Shown: in pieces, positions 52,130 through 60,344 of the stretch
Position numbering within the stretch: the first letter of the stretch is position 1
Layout of the letters: each line of letters starts with the position of its first letter
Assembly (NCBI RefSeq): GCF_000300255.2
Contig: NC_020913.1
Span: 430,296 to 494,295 of the forward strand
DNA: 64,000 nucleotides
Direction of reading: 5' to 3'
Source: Candidatus Methanomethylophilus alvi Mx1201
Lineage (GTDB): Archaea > Thermoplasmatota > Thermoplasmata > Methanomassiliicoccales > Methanomethylophilaceae
Translations under genes and position numbers: made by a program
Notes under the pieces: generated by a model
What the model was told of the DNA's origin: nothing
Database searches by the model: none
What the model saw: the letters and a program-made list of their open reading frames with translations, nothing else

Positions 52130-52226
52130 TCCTCCGCCACATTACATCCGGTATGCGTCTCGTCCGAACGGTGGGGATGCGGGACATATATAACATATTT
52201 TAAGTTACTTATTGGTCTTATTTCCG

Positions 52227-52364
52227 AAACATTAGGAATGGATTTTCCGAAACATTAGGAATGGATTTTCCGAAACATTAGGAATGGATTTTCCGAAACA
52301 TTAGGAATGGATTTTCCGAAACATTAGGAATGGATTTTCCGAAACATTAGGAATGGATATATCG
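52227..52364. repeat. 23-bp direct tandem repeat array, six units
   Basis: Six head-to-tail units begin AAACATTAGGAATGGA at 52227, 52250, 52273, 52296, 52319 and 52342. Units 1-5 are identical and end TTTTCCG; unit 6 ends TATATCG. There are no spacers, so this is not CRISPR. Each junction contains GGAATGGATTTTCC, a partial inverted repeat. The array runs straight into the promoter of the DUF4143 gene, whose TATA element is formed by the altered last unit. Confidence 0.9.
52357..52363 (+). promoter_or_regulatory. TATA box inside the last repeat unit
   Basis: ATATATC is centred 24 nt before ATG 52384, implying a leaderless mRNA. The surrounding GATATATCGGAAAC also occurs at the hypF promoter. 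Confidence 0.55.
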
Positions 52365-52383
52365 GAAACTCTTATCCTGTCAT

Positions 52384-53691
52384 ATGGTTGTGAGGCCCGA
52401 AGGATATAGATCCAGACTCGTGGATGGGATGGTGGAGGAGTCCCTACGTTCTTTCGGAGGGGTAGTGATCGAAGGACCGAGGGGATGTGGCAAGACATGG
52501 ACGGGTCTGGCACATTCGGACGGCCATTCCATTTCCAAGGATGCCGACATATGTTGGCCAAGGGCCATGGATATGCAGACCGTATCCTCTGGACCGCACC
52601 CTATTGATGCGTATCAAGACGTTGCCGGGACAGAGGCCATCGCAGGATCCGAACGGGACACGCCCCTTGAGAATGGGGGCCCGATATCGACCTCGTCGTC
52701 CGTTCAGACGTCACGTTCCCTGATCGAAAAAAGCAATGGACGTATGATGGGTATACGCATGCGTCCGATGTCCCTGTACGAGTCGGGGGATTCCGACGGA
52801 TCGGTATCCCTCAGGACAATCATGTCGGGCGGATCGATGGAGTTCGTGCAGAACCCTGTCTCTCTGGAACGTCTCGTGGACCTCATAATAGGCGGCGGAT
52901 GGCCGGGGTGCATCGGCCTCTCGTCCGAGGACAGGGTGGGGTTCGTCCGCAGTTATCTGGAGTGTTCCGTCCATGATGCCTCGGTGTTCGGCGGGATGCG
53001 CAGGAAGGAATCCAACGTCAGATCCGTGCTGAAGGCACTTGCGCGCAGCGAGTGCATCCCTTCTCCGGTCACCAAGGTCTGCAGGGACACGTGCGTACCG
53101 TTCGAAAGGTACGGACCCCTCATCCTACCCGGGAGGACCATAGGGTCGGAGAGCGCGGTGTCATATGACACGGCCATAGACTATCTGTGTGTATTCCGCG
53201 ATATGTTCCTGACGGACGACCAGCCTGCGTTCGATCCGGAAATGAGGTCCAGCATAAAGGTCGGGAAGACGGCCAAGAGGCATCTGGCTGACCCTTCCCT
53301 GACCGCAGCTGCGTTAGGGGCGGGGAAGGACCGCCTGATGAATGACCTTGTGACCACGGAGTATCTGTTGGAGGCGCTCTGTGAACGCGACCTCAGGATA
53401 TATGCCGATACCATGGGTGCGGGACTGTTCCATTACCGTGACGACTCCGGGAGGGAGGTGGATGCCATAGTGGAGCTTCCCGATGGAAGATGGGGTGCGT
53501 TCGAGATAAAACTGGGGGCCAACCAGATCGAGGATGCGGCCAAGAACCTCCTGGATTTCAGGAAGTCTCTGGAGAAGCACGGGGCGAGCAGGATTCCCGA
53601 CGTCCTGTGCGTCATATGCGGTCTTACGGAGTATTCCTATCTGCGCAACGACGGGGTGTATGTCGTGGCCGTCACGGTCCTTGGACCCTGA
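52384..53691 (+). CDS. DUF4143-type ATPase with degraded nucleotide-binding core
   Basis: A 435-residue protein of the AAA-like DUF4143 family. Walker A is intact (GPRGCGKT, residues 31-38). The Walker B segment usually reads like RLIDEWQ but here is HPIDAYQDV, losing the catalytic glutamate at 76. The usual TGS sensor reads TSS at 103-105. The RIRMRPMSLYESGDS segment is conserved. The C-terminal PD-(D/E)xK-like part (REVDAIVELPDGRWGAFEIKLG) is intact. Such proteins are frequent mobile accessory genes. No frameshift is visible, so it may be a non-hydrolysing variant. Confidence 0.75.
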   Translation: MVVRPEGYRSRLVDGMVEESLRSFGGVVIEGPRGCGKTWTGLAHSDGHSISKDADICWPRAMDMQTVSSGPHPIDAYQDVAGTEAIAGSERDTPLENGGPISTSSSVQTSRSLIEKSNGRMMGIRMRPMSLYESGDSDGSVSLRTIMSGGSMEFVQNPVSLERLVDLIIGGGWPGCIGLSSEDRVGFVRSYLECSVHDASVFGGMRRKESNVRSVLKALARSECIPSPVTKVCRDTCVPFERYGPLILPGRTIGSESAVSYDTAIDYLCVFRDMFLTDDQPAFDPEMRSSIKVGKTAKRHLADPSLTAAALGAGKDRLMNDLVTTEYLLEALCERDLRIYADTMGAGLFHYRDDSGREVDAIVELPDGRWGAFEIKLGANQIEDAAKNLLDFRKSLEKHGASRIPDVLCVICGLTEYSYLRNDGVYVVAVTVLGP

Positions 53692-53802
53692 TGTATCCAT
53701 TCGGGATCGCTGGCACATTCGGATCGTGCCGGGTCTGCAGGGTCGCCGATGCATACTTCTGCACGAATCCGAACGATCCCTGCATGCGACTCCTTTCCGG
53801 TG

Positions 53803-54434
53803 TCACCGTCTTCCGCTTTCCCAGACCATGGCGAAATGGGGGATGTCCGAACCCGGTACCGTGCCCTCCTCCGCCACCTCGAAGCCGAGATGCTCGTAAA
53901 GGCCGACGTTGGATCCCTTCTGGGTCTCCAGGTAGCATCTCTGTCCCCTGTCCCCTATGTGCTCCAGGACAGGCCTCATGACCTTCGACGAGAGCCCTTT
54001 CCCTTGGCACTCCGGTCTTACGCAGAGGTTGAAAAGATACCATGTATCCCCGTCGGTGTGCCTTCCCATGACCTCTTTGCAGTAGGATTCGTAGGCGGAC
54101 AGGCGTCTCACGGTGCCGAGACCGGCGGAGACGAGGAGTCCCAGGCCTCCGTGCGCGAGGAACCCGGCGGTGGATGGACCCTTGGCCCCCGGCGGCAGGA
54201 ACAGGGCCACCGCATCCGCGGCGGCCGTGTCCGAGACGCCCAATAGACCGCGGGAGCACCTATGGACGCGCCGAAGATGTTTTCTACGGCGGAGGGGCTG
54301 TACACAGGACCGAACAGGTGGTCGAAGAGCGGGTATCCGCGGTAGGCCTCGGCGGTGCATGCTGCGAACCAGGGGATGTCTTCGGCGGTCATGATATGGA
54401 GGCCGCCGAGGTCTTGTATGGGTTTTCCTGTCAT
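53803..54434 (-). pseudogene. GNAT-family N-acetyltransferase interrupted by a frameshift
   Basis: The N-terminal part (54434 down to about 54245) starts MTGKPIQDLGGLHIMTAEDIPWF. The rest, in another frame, runs from about GVSDTAAADAVALFLPPG to SGRR at 53803. It contains the GNAT acetyl-CoA loop VRPECQGKGLSSK and GLYEHLGFEV. Joining the two across the TATTGGGCG stretch near 54240-54250, with one base added, gives an uninterrupted GNAT protein of about 210 residues. Either the gene is decayed or the read has an indel in the GGG run. No ribosomal slip site is evident. Confidence 0.75.
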
Positions 54435-54539
54435 TGTCGGAAGGAATTATCCGGGTGGAAGGCGTATAATGTTTTTCACGGAGGGGATGTTTATCCCTGT
54501 ATTCTAGACAGGTCTTCTTACGTCGTATGTAGATACGGG

Positions 54540-54565
54540 ATTGTAGTTGATAAATCAACTACAAT
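54540..54565. repeat. Perfect 26-bp palindrome
   Basis: ATTGTAGTTGAT (54540-54551), AA, ATCAACTACAAT (54554-54565): 12-bp arms with a 2-nt centre. It lies between the broken GNAT gene and the tRNA-Pro gene, about 53 nt beyond the tRNA 3' end. It may be a dimeric operator, a recombination site or a terminator. Confidence 0.85.
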
Positions 54566-54617
54566 ACGATCCGCAACGATCTGGAACAATGGAATGGATG
54601 TGAAGAACCGACATGAG

Positions 54618-54690
54618 TGGGGCTGCCCGGATTTGAACCGGGGTCAATAGGTCCCGAACCTACAAGGATACCAAGCTACCCCACAGCCCC
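54618..54690 (-). tRNA. tRNA-Pro (anticodon CGG)
   Basis: A 73-nt cloverleaf on the minus strand. Acceptor stem GGGGCTG/CAGCCCC with discriminator A, D arm GGGTAGCTTGGTATCC, anticodon loop TTCGGGA (CGG, reading CCG) and T arm CCCCGGTTCAAATCCGGG. CCA is not encoded and no intron is visible. TTTTTATC (minus strand, about 54723-54731) is a candidate promoter. Confidence 0.95.
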
Positions 54691-54910
54691 ACGCTGGTAA
54701 GTCCCCCGATTCGCTCTATTGATAAAAAGTTTGTTCCGTCGAAGTGTGTAGATCCTCATCTTCAAGTCTGCGTATGTCGATTGGAGAAGGCTGTATGGAT
54801 GTATATGCCGTACGTTTCATACGATTGCTGGGTATTACTGCGTTCGCCTTACTTTTCATACGTCTATCGTCGATTTATATTCCTAAGTTTATAAAGAATT
54901 GTGCATCGCC

Positions 54911-54918
54911 ATTATATA
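54911..54918 (+). promoter_or_regulatory. TATA box of the glycan gene rmlA
   Basis: ATTATATA lies about 28 nt before the rmlA ATG at 54943, with no ribosome binding site. The transcript is probably leaderless. Confidence 0.5.
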
Positions 54919-54942
54919 GGGATTGAACTATCCTTTTTGATA

Positions 54943-55812
54943 ATGAAGGGAATCATCCTTGCCGCCGGCAAGGGCACTCGTTTATATCCGGCGAGCCAGC
55001 ACGTATCGAAGGTACTCCTTCCCGTGTATGACAAGCCGATGATCTATTATCCGCTGTCCGCTCTGATGAGCGCGGGCATCACCGAGATAATGGTCATCAC
55101 CAGTAAGGATGACAGGATGTATTTCAAAAGGCTCCTGGGGGACGGGTCCCAGTTTGGGATCAAGCTGAAGTACGCCGTACAGAAGGTACAGAGGGGGATC
55201 GCCGATGCGTTCCTCATCGCGGAACGTTTCATCGACGGCGGAAGTGTCGCACTCGCACTCGGCGACAACATATTCTGCGGCGACGATATGGACGAGCTCC
55301 TGGCTGAGGCCATGGCCGAGTCCGACGGGGCCACCGTGTTCTGCAAGAAGGTGGCCGACCCCCACGCCTTCGGCGTGGCGGAACTGGATAAGGATGGGAA
55401 GGTCGTCTCCCTCGAGGAGAAGCCCGAGGAGCCCAAATCGGATATGGCGGTGACCGGCCTGTACTTCTATGACAAGGACGTCGTGAGGTTCGCCAAGAAG
55501 CTGAAGCCATCGGCGAGAGGCGAGTTGGAGATCACCGACATCAACAGGATGTACATGGAGGAGGGGAGACTTCATGCCATACCCCTTCCGGAGTCGGTCG
55601 CCTGGGCGGATACCGGCACCTTCGAGACCCTGCTTAAGGCCAGCAACTACATCCACGACGTGGAGAAGAACGGCAGGGCCATGGTGGGTTGTCCCGAGCA
55701 GGTGGCTTTGTCCAGAGGATACATCACCAAGAGGCAGCTTCTCGAATGGGTCTCCAAGTTCAAGGAGACCGCCTATTACAGTTTCGTCAAGGACCTCGCC
55801 AACGCGGAATGA
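54943..55812 (+). CDS. rmlA: Glucose-1-phosphate thymidylyltransferase
   Basis: A 289-residue nucleotidyltransferase. It has the N-terminal GIILAAGKGTRLYPAS, the lysine in SKVLLPVYDKPMIYYPLS, GDNIFCGDD and EEKPEEPKS. It makes dTDP-glucose, the precursor of deoxysugars such as rhamnose; rmlB, C and D are not in the window. ATG 54943 gives the canonical N terminus. The next gene starts 6 nt after the stop. UTP instead of dTTP use is possible. Confidence 0.92.
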   Translation: MKGIILAAGKGTRLYPASQHVSKVLLPVYDKPMIYYPLSALMSAGITEIMVITSKDDRMYFKRLLGDGSQFGIKLKYAVQKVQRGIADAFLIAERFIDGGSVALALGDNIFCGDDMDELLAEAMAESDGATVFCKKVADPHAFGVAELDKDGKVVSLEEKPEEPKSDMAVTGLYFYDKDVVRFAKKLKPSARGELEITDINRMYMEEGRLHAIPLPESVAWADTGTFETLLKASNYIHDVEKNGRAMVGCPEQVALSRGYITKRQLLEWVSKFKETAYYSFVKDLANAE

Positions 55813-55818
55813 TGTCCT

Positions 55819-57516
55819 ATGGATGTCTCGGGATATCTGAAGGCCATAGATACCGCGGATGCGGTGGCCTTCGATATCTTCGATACGCTTCTTGTGAGAC
55901 CTTTCTTCCATCCGCACGACCTGTTCGGATTCCTGGAGGCCGAGAGCGGGCTGGAAGGATTCGCCGAGGCCCGGATAAGGGCGGAGAGGGAGGCCCGGAG
56001 GACGGACCCAGAGACGGACATCGACGGGATATACCGTTCTATAGATCCGAAGTATCTGGCACTCAAGGATGCGGAGATAGGGTCCGAGATATCGTTCTCC
56101 AGGGCCGATCCCGATATGGTCGAGGTCTTCGGATACGCCTCGGAAAAAGGGAAGAATATAGTTCTCGTTTCCGACATGTATCTTCCCTCGGACATCCTGG
56201 AGAGGATGGTATCCAAGAACGGTTTCTCCGGTCATTCCAAGATTTACGTATCCACGGAGACCAAGGTATCCAAACGCAGCGGACTCATGTACGATATGGT
56301 CCTGGGGGATCTGGGTCTTCCTCCGTCCAAGGTACTGATGATCGGCGACAACAGGCATGCCGACTGCGATTCCGCCATTTCCAAGGGTTTGAAGGCGATG
56401 CGTTGGATCCCGATGAAGGAGAGGTATGCCGCAAGCCACCGGCATGAGATGAGGTTTTTGAAAAGATATCCCGGATATGAGTCGTCTGTCATCGTTGCGA
56501 TGGATATGCTGGGATGGGTGGAACATCCGGATGAGACATACTGGCACATGGTGTCGAGGCGTTTCGGCGGACCCATGAATATCATGTTCGCGAAGTTCGT
56601 CATGGACAGTTCGGAGGACATGGACAAGCTGGTTTTCTTCTCCCGCGACGGTTACATGCCGATGAAGGTGTACGAGGCCTTGGGAGGGAAAAAGCTGTTT
56701 GTCTATCTGCACACCTCTCGGATGATCGCCAAGGTCTTCGGAAGGAGGGACCTGTCGGACAGGGATACGGTGTTGTCGCTTATGGCATATCTCCGGGACA
56801 GCGGCCGGTATCGGGATATCGAGGTTCCTGGGAAATCAGAATACAGGCGTTTTGCCGAGGAGAACAGGGGGGTTCTGGAGAGGATCATGGCGGAGGGACA
56901 TGCCCGCTATGATAATTATCTGAAGAGGACCGTAGGCGATGCAGGGAAGATCATGCTGGTGGATGCCACGACTATGAAATTCACTTCCCAGGGGGACGTG
57001 GAGAGGTATCTGGATCATGTGGATGTCACCGGTTGCTATTATGCGGTGACCGCGGAAGGGAAAAAGAAACATCTGGCATATTGCGACCGTTCCCGCCAGC
57101 ACCTGTGCTCTTCATATGTCAATCTGGCGGAATATTTTCTGGGAAGCGGGGAGAGGCCGCTGTTGGACATAGGGGATGACGGCAGACCTGTGTTCGAGGA
57201 GGATGTCCCGAACGACGAGACCATTCGTATAAGGGCGTTCCCGCAGATATATGACGGGATATTGGACTGTACCGGATTCTATTCCGAGATGTTCGGAGAC
57301 CGCATCCCTTCCGTATCGGGGAAGGTCATGGACGGGTGGATGGATGTCCTCATGGCAGAGGAGAGCGGTAACGACCCGAACACCCTTTCCGGGATAAAAT
57401 GGGCTGTGAATACTCAGCATAGCATATACAAGCATCTGATCCTGAGGTTGTCGGACATCCCCTGTGTCATCATCATGAAGATCGGAGAGGTTCTCTATTC
57501 CCATAGGAAAAGGTGA
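55819..57516 (+). CDS. HAD-superfamily protein of the COG5610 type
   Basis: A 565-residue protein. The N-terminal HAD domain (about 1-200) has motif I FDIFDTLLVRP (nucleophile D19), VLVSDMYLPS and the metal site MIGDNRHAD. The C-terminal part includes a second HAD-like strand (LVFFSRDGYMPMKVYEAL) and an all-purpose helical tail. COG5610 proteins occur in surface-polysaccharide clusters, but the reaction is unknown. It is encoded directly behind rmlA. The stop codon overlaps a CTGGCACAT motif (reverse strand). Confidence 0.75.
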   Translation: MDVSGYLKAIDTADAVAFDIFDTLLVRPFFHPHDLFGFLEAESGLEGFAEARIRAEREARRTDPETDIDGIYRSIDPKYLALKDAEIGSEISFSRADPDMVEVFGYASEKGKNIVLVSDMYLPSDILERMVSKNGFSGHSKIYVSTETKVSKRSGLMYDMVLGDLGLPPSKVLMIGDNRHADCDSAISKGLKAMRWIPMKERYAASHRHEMRFLKRYPGYESSVIVAMDMLGWVEHPDETYWHMVSRRFGGPMNIMFAKFVMDSSEDMDKLVFFSRDGYMPMKVYEALGGKKLFVYLHTSRMIAKVFGRRDLSDRDTVLSLMAYLRDSGRYRDIEVPGKSEYRRFAEENRGVLERIMAEGHARYDNYLKRTVGDAGKIMLVDATTMKFTSQGDVERYLDHVDVTGCYYAVTAEGKKKHLAYCDRSRQHLCSSYVNLAEYFLGSGERPLLDIGDDGRPVFEEDVPNDETIRIRAFPQIYDGILDCTGFYSEMFGDRIPSVSGKVMDGWMDVLMAEESGNDPNTLSGIKWAVNTQHSIYKHLILRLSDIPCVIIMKIGEVLYSHRKR

Positions 57517-57622
57517 TGTGCCAGACCTTGCAATCGTCGACGTCTGCACAATATTATTTTAAATGCATACATACTCTGTCAAAATAACATAAGCGTTTTT
57601 TGGAGTATTTGGGGGAGCTCGA

Positions 57623-58642
57623 ATGATGGATTTCGATACCGATTCGTTGAATAAGATGGCCGAGGAGATTTCGGGGTTTACCGACGATCTCTCCGAGGCG
57701 ATCGCCGTGGATTCCTGTGTAAGGAAGAGATACAAACACGTTCTGATATGCGGTATGGGTGCTTCCGCCATCGGGGGTGCGATATTCGCCGACTCCATGT
57801 ATTATTCTTCGAAGATCTCTGTAGATGTCGCAAAGACCATGTATCTTCCCGAGTGGGTGGACAAGGACACCCTCTTCGTGGCCTGCAGCTATTCCGGGGA
57901 GACCTACGAGACCATCTTCATGTATAAGCTCGCACTCGACGCAGGTCTCGATGTCGTAGCGGTCACCCACGGAGGTACCCTGAAGGAGCTTTCCGAACAG
58001 AACGGGAATCCTATGATCTTGATCGAAGGAAGATCCATGCAGCCCCGCAGTGCCATCGGGTGGTTCATCGGGACTCTTGCTACGATCATCGAAGATGCCG
58101 GAGGTCCAGGTCTCAGACATCAGATAAAGTCCATGCTTCCCAGACTTAGGGGGTACAGGAAGGAGATGGAAGCGGAGGACGGCATCGCCTGGAGGATCGC
58201 GAAGGACCTGGAAGGCCACGTCCCCGTCGTGTACGGCGCCCCCGACATGGAGGCCATCGCCGTCCGCATGAAGAACCAGCTCAACGAGAACTCCAAGATC
58301 ATCGCCTTCTCCGGCGTCGTCCCCGAGTTCAACCACAACGAGGTCGTCGGATGGTACGACGACCCCTACAGGACCAAGTTCATGCCGGTCGTCATCTGCG
58401 ACGACAGGCTGGTGGAGATCAGCAAGATCCTCAAGGCCACGCTGGACCTCCTGGAGAGCAGGGACGTCCCCGTGTCCGTCATAGACACCAAGGGCGAGTC
58501 CCTCCTGGAGAGGATGATCTACGGGATCATGGTCGGCGACCACATCTCCCTCTACATCGCCGCCCTCCACGGCATAGATCCCTGCAATGTCGATCCGATA
58601 GTGGATATAAAGACCAGGATGAAGACGGTCCTCAACAGATGA
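57623..58642 (+). CDS. Bifunctional phosphoglucose/phosphomannose isomerase
   Basis: A 339-residue archaeal-type PGI/PMI (TIGR02128). It has the SIS-domain motifs CGMGASAIGG and CSYSGETYET, and the second-domain segments PVVYGAPDMEAIAVRMKNQLNENSK and EFNHNEVVGW. It interconverts glucose-6-P, mannose-6-P and fructose-6-P, linking sugar metabolism with glycan precursors. The first of two adjacent ATGs is used; GGGGGAG lies upstream (57611-57617). It converges with glfT2, whose 3' end is 2 nt away. Confidence 0.9.
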   Translation: MMDFDTDSLNKMAEEISGFTDDLSEAIAVDSCVRKRYKHVLICGMGASAIGGAIFADSMYYSSKISVDVAKTMYLPEWVDKDTLFVACSYSGETYETIFMYKLALDAGLDVVAVTHGGTLKELSEQNGNPMILIEGRSMQPRSAIGWFIGTLATIIEDAGGPGLRHQIKSMLPRLRGYRKEMEAEDGIAWRIAKDLEGHVPVVYGAPDMEAIAVRMKNQLNENSKIIAFSGVVPEFNHNEVVGWYDDPYRTKFMPVVICDDRLVEISKILKATLDLLESRDVPVSVIDTKGESLLERMIYGIMVGDHISLYIAALHGIDPCNVDPIVDIKTRMKTVLNR

Positions 58643-58644
58643 GG

Positions 58645-60339
58645 TCATTCTTCGCCGAACAACTTTTTCCAACCTTCTTCCGAGGAATAGCGGGCGGATG
58701 CCCTCCCGTATTCCTCGTTTAACCTCTCCATGTTGCGGATCAGTTTTCTCCTGAGGATATGGAGTCCGACCGTCTGGAATATGGCTTTCGTAAGACTGCG
58801 TTTGCAAAGAGTCCCTTTTTTCTCATCGACGACGTAGAGTGCTTTACCGACACGGTAGAAGTCCTTCGTCTGCATATTGTCGAAATCTGTTATTACGTCC
58901 CCGGATGATGGGAGTAACAGGCCGTTGAGTGTGTATTTGCGGAATCCGAATCCGGCACGGGTCTCCTTTCCCGGTCTCAGTCCGACGCTCAGTTCTCCGA
59001 CATCCCCATACTCGTACCCCTCGATCCCGGCAGGTCCGTCCAGACACATGCGGAACAAGGTATCCGGGCCCTTGAGGAAATCCTCTATCGCCTTCATGGT
59101 GGCGGATGTCGACGGATATCTGAGGCATGCGGTATCCAGGAGCGCCCTTTCCATGAATTCGTCTATGTTCCTTCTGTCGAGCATACGGTTGCAGGCGAGG
59201 AGGACGAGGTCGTTCCGATGGGCATAGTATGTGCCGGATGCGGAATAACTGCTGGAGAACGACGGATGCCAGACGGATATCCCGCACATGGTGACCTTGC
59301 GCGATGGGGACCTCAGACCGTACTCTACATCGTCCATCTTGTAGAACATCGGCAGAGGATATCCGTTCTTTTTGATGGTCTCTGCAGGAATAGCCAGATA
59401 CCACCATCCGAAGTAATCGATACTCTCCTCGCGCTCGAGTTCCTCGTTCGAACTTATGTCCGAAAGGTCGAGGTGGCGTTTCAAGGAATGGGGTTTGGAG
59501 CCTTTGAAGACCGCACCGGATTCATGTGTTTCGCAAGGTCTGTCCAGGAGGAGCATGGTCCCGCCCAGCATCGTATCCGATAATCCGTCTTTCAGCAGAG
59601 AGTAGAACGATATCGTACGGAAAAGGATCTCCGGATCCAGACGGGCATCGTCGTCGTTCAGGAGGACATGGGTGGTCTTCCCGTCCCTGCAGGCCTCCAT
59701 CATCCCTCTGGCGAATCCGGCGCTTCCTCCGTAGTTGGGGGATCCGATAAGGCGCACGTTCCCCCTTTCGATGTCTTTGATGGTGCGGCCGTTGTCTATG
59801 ATGAAGATCTCCAGGTGTTCCTTCATGTCCGGATCCTTATTGAGGAACGAACCGATCCTCTCCAGCTTATCCCGTAGTTCCTTCTCCCTGTGATAGGTGC
59901 ATATAACATGTGCCAGATGGACGTCTTTCCTGGATTGCGGCCGGCACAGGAACTCCCCGGATTCCAGGACGGAATCGGTCATCGCCGTTATGACGATCCC
60001 CAGGAGGTCTCCTTCGGAACCATCGATGATGCAATACTCCCTGTCGGATGGGATGATGGCATCCTCGGACGTTTCTGTCCCGGGACCGTATGTCGTGACG
60101 AGTACCGAAACGGATCCTTTGAAATGTAATCTGAGGAAGATGGTCCCGGTTTCGGTATTCTCCCTAAGTTTGCGTATCGGAAGGAGGTTGAAATGGGAAC
60201 GGAGGTCGAGGGTCTCCCCCTTTCTGAGGTCTATCGGAAAATGCCTGCCGTCGGAATTTCTGTTGTACAGCGGGATGTCTCCTTCCACTATGCCGGAGGG
60301 CATGACGATGTGCTGTATGACGACCTCGTTCCGGGACAT
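58645..60339 (-). CDS. GlfT2-like galactofuranosyltransferase
   Basis: A 564-residue soluble glycosyltransferase. A beta-rich N-terminal domain (about 1-135) precedes a GT-A domain with metal-binding DDD at 229-231 (LLNDDDARLDPE). FGWWYLAIP, KMDDVEYGLR and WHPSFSSSY follow, matching the order of conserved positions in mycobacterial GlfT2. A helical C-terminal domain completes it. It would add galactofuranose from UDP-Galf. It is the third gene of the glf-galE-glfT2 unit; the ATG is 5 nt after the galE stop. Confidence 0.85.
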   Translation of the reverse strand: MSRNEVVIQHIVMPSGIVEGDIPLYNRNSDGRHFPIDLRKGETLDLRSHFNLLPIRKLRENTETGTIFLRLHFKGSVSVLVTTYGPGTETSEDAIIPSDREYCIIDGSEGDLLGIVITAMTDSVLESGEFLCRPQSRKDVHLAHVICTYHREKELRDKLERIGSFLNKDPDMKEHLEIFIIDNGRTIKDIERGNVRLIGSPNYGGSAGFARGMMEACRDGKTTHVLLNDDDARLDPEILFRTISFYSLLKDGLSDTMLGGTMLLLDRPCETHESGAVFKGSKPHSLKRHLDLSDISSNEELEREESIDYFGWWYLAIPAETIKKNGYPLPMFYKMDDVEYGLRSPSRKVTMCGISVWHPSFSSSYSASGTYYAHRNDLVLLACNRMLDRRNIDEFMERALLDTACLRYPSTSATMKAIEDFLKGPDTLFRMCLDGPAGIEGYEYGDVGELSVGLRPGKETRAGFGFRKYTLNGLLLPSSGDVITDFDNMQTKDFYRVGKALYVVDEKKGTLCKRSLTKAIFQTVGLHILRRKLIRNMERLNEEYGRASARYSSEEGWKKLFGEE

Positions 60340-60344
60340 GTTGT

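Noticed and set aside
52227..52364. Possible CRISPR array
   Set aside because: The units abut without spacers and no cas genes are present.
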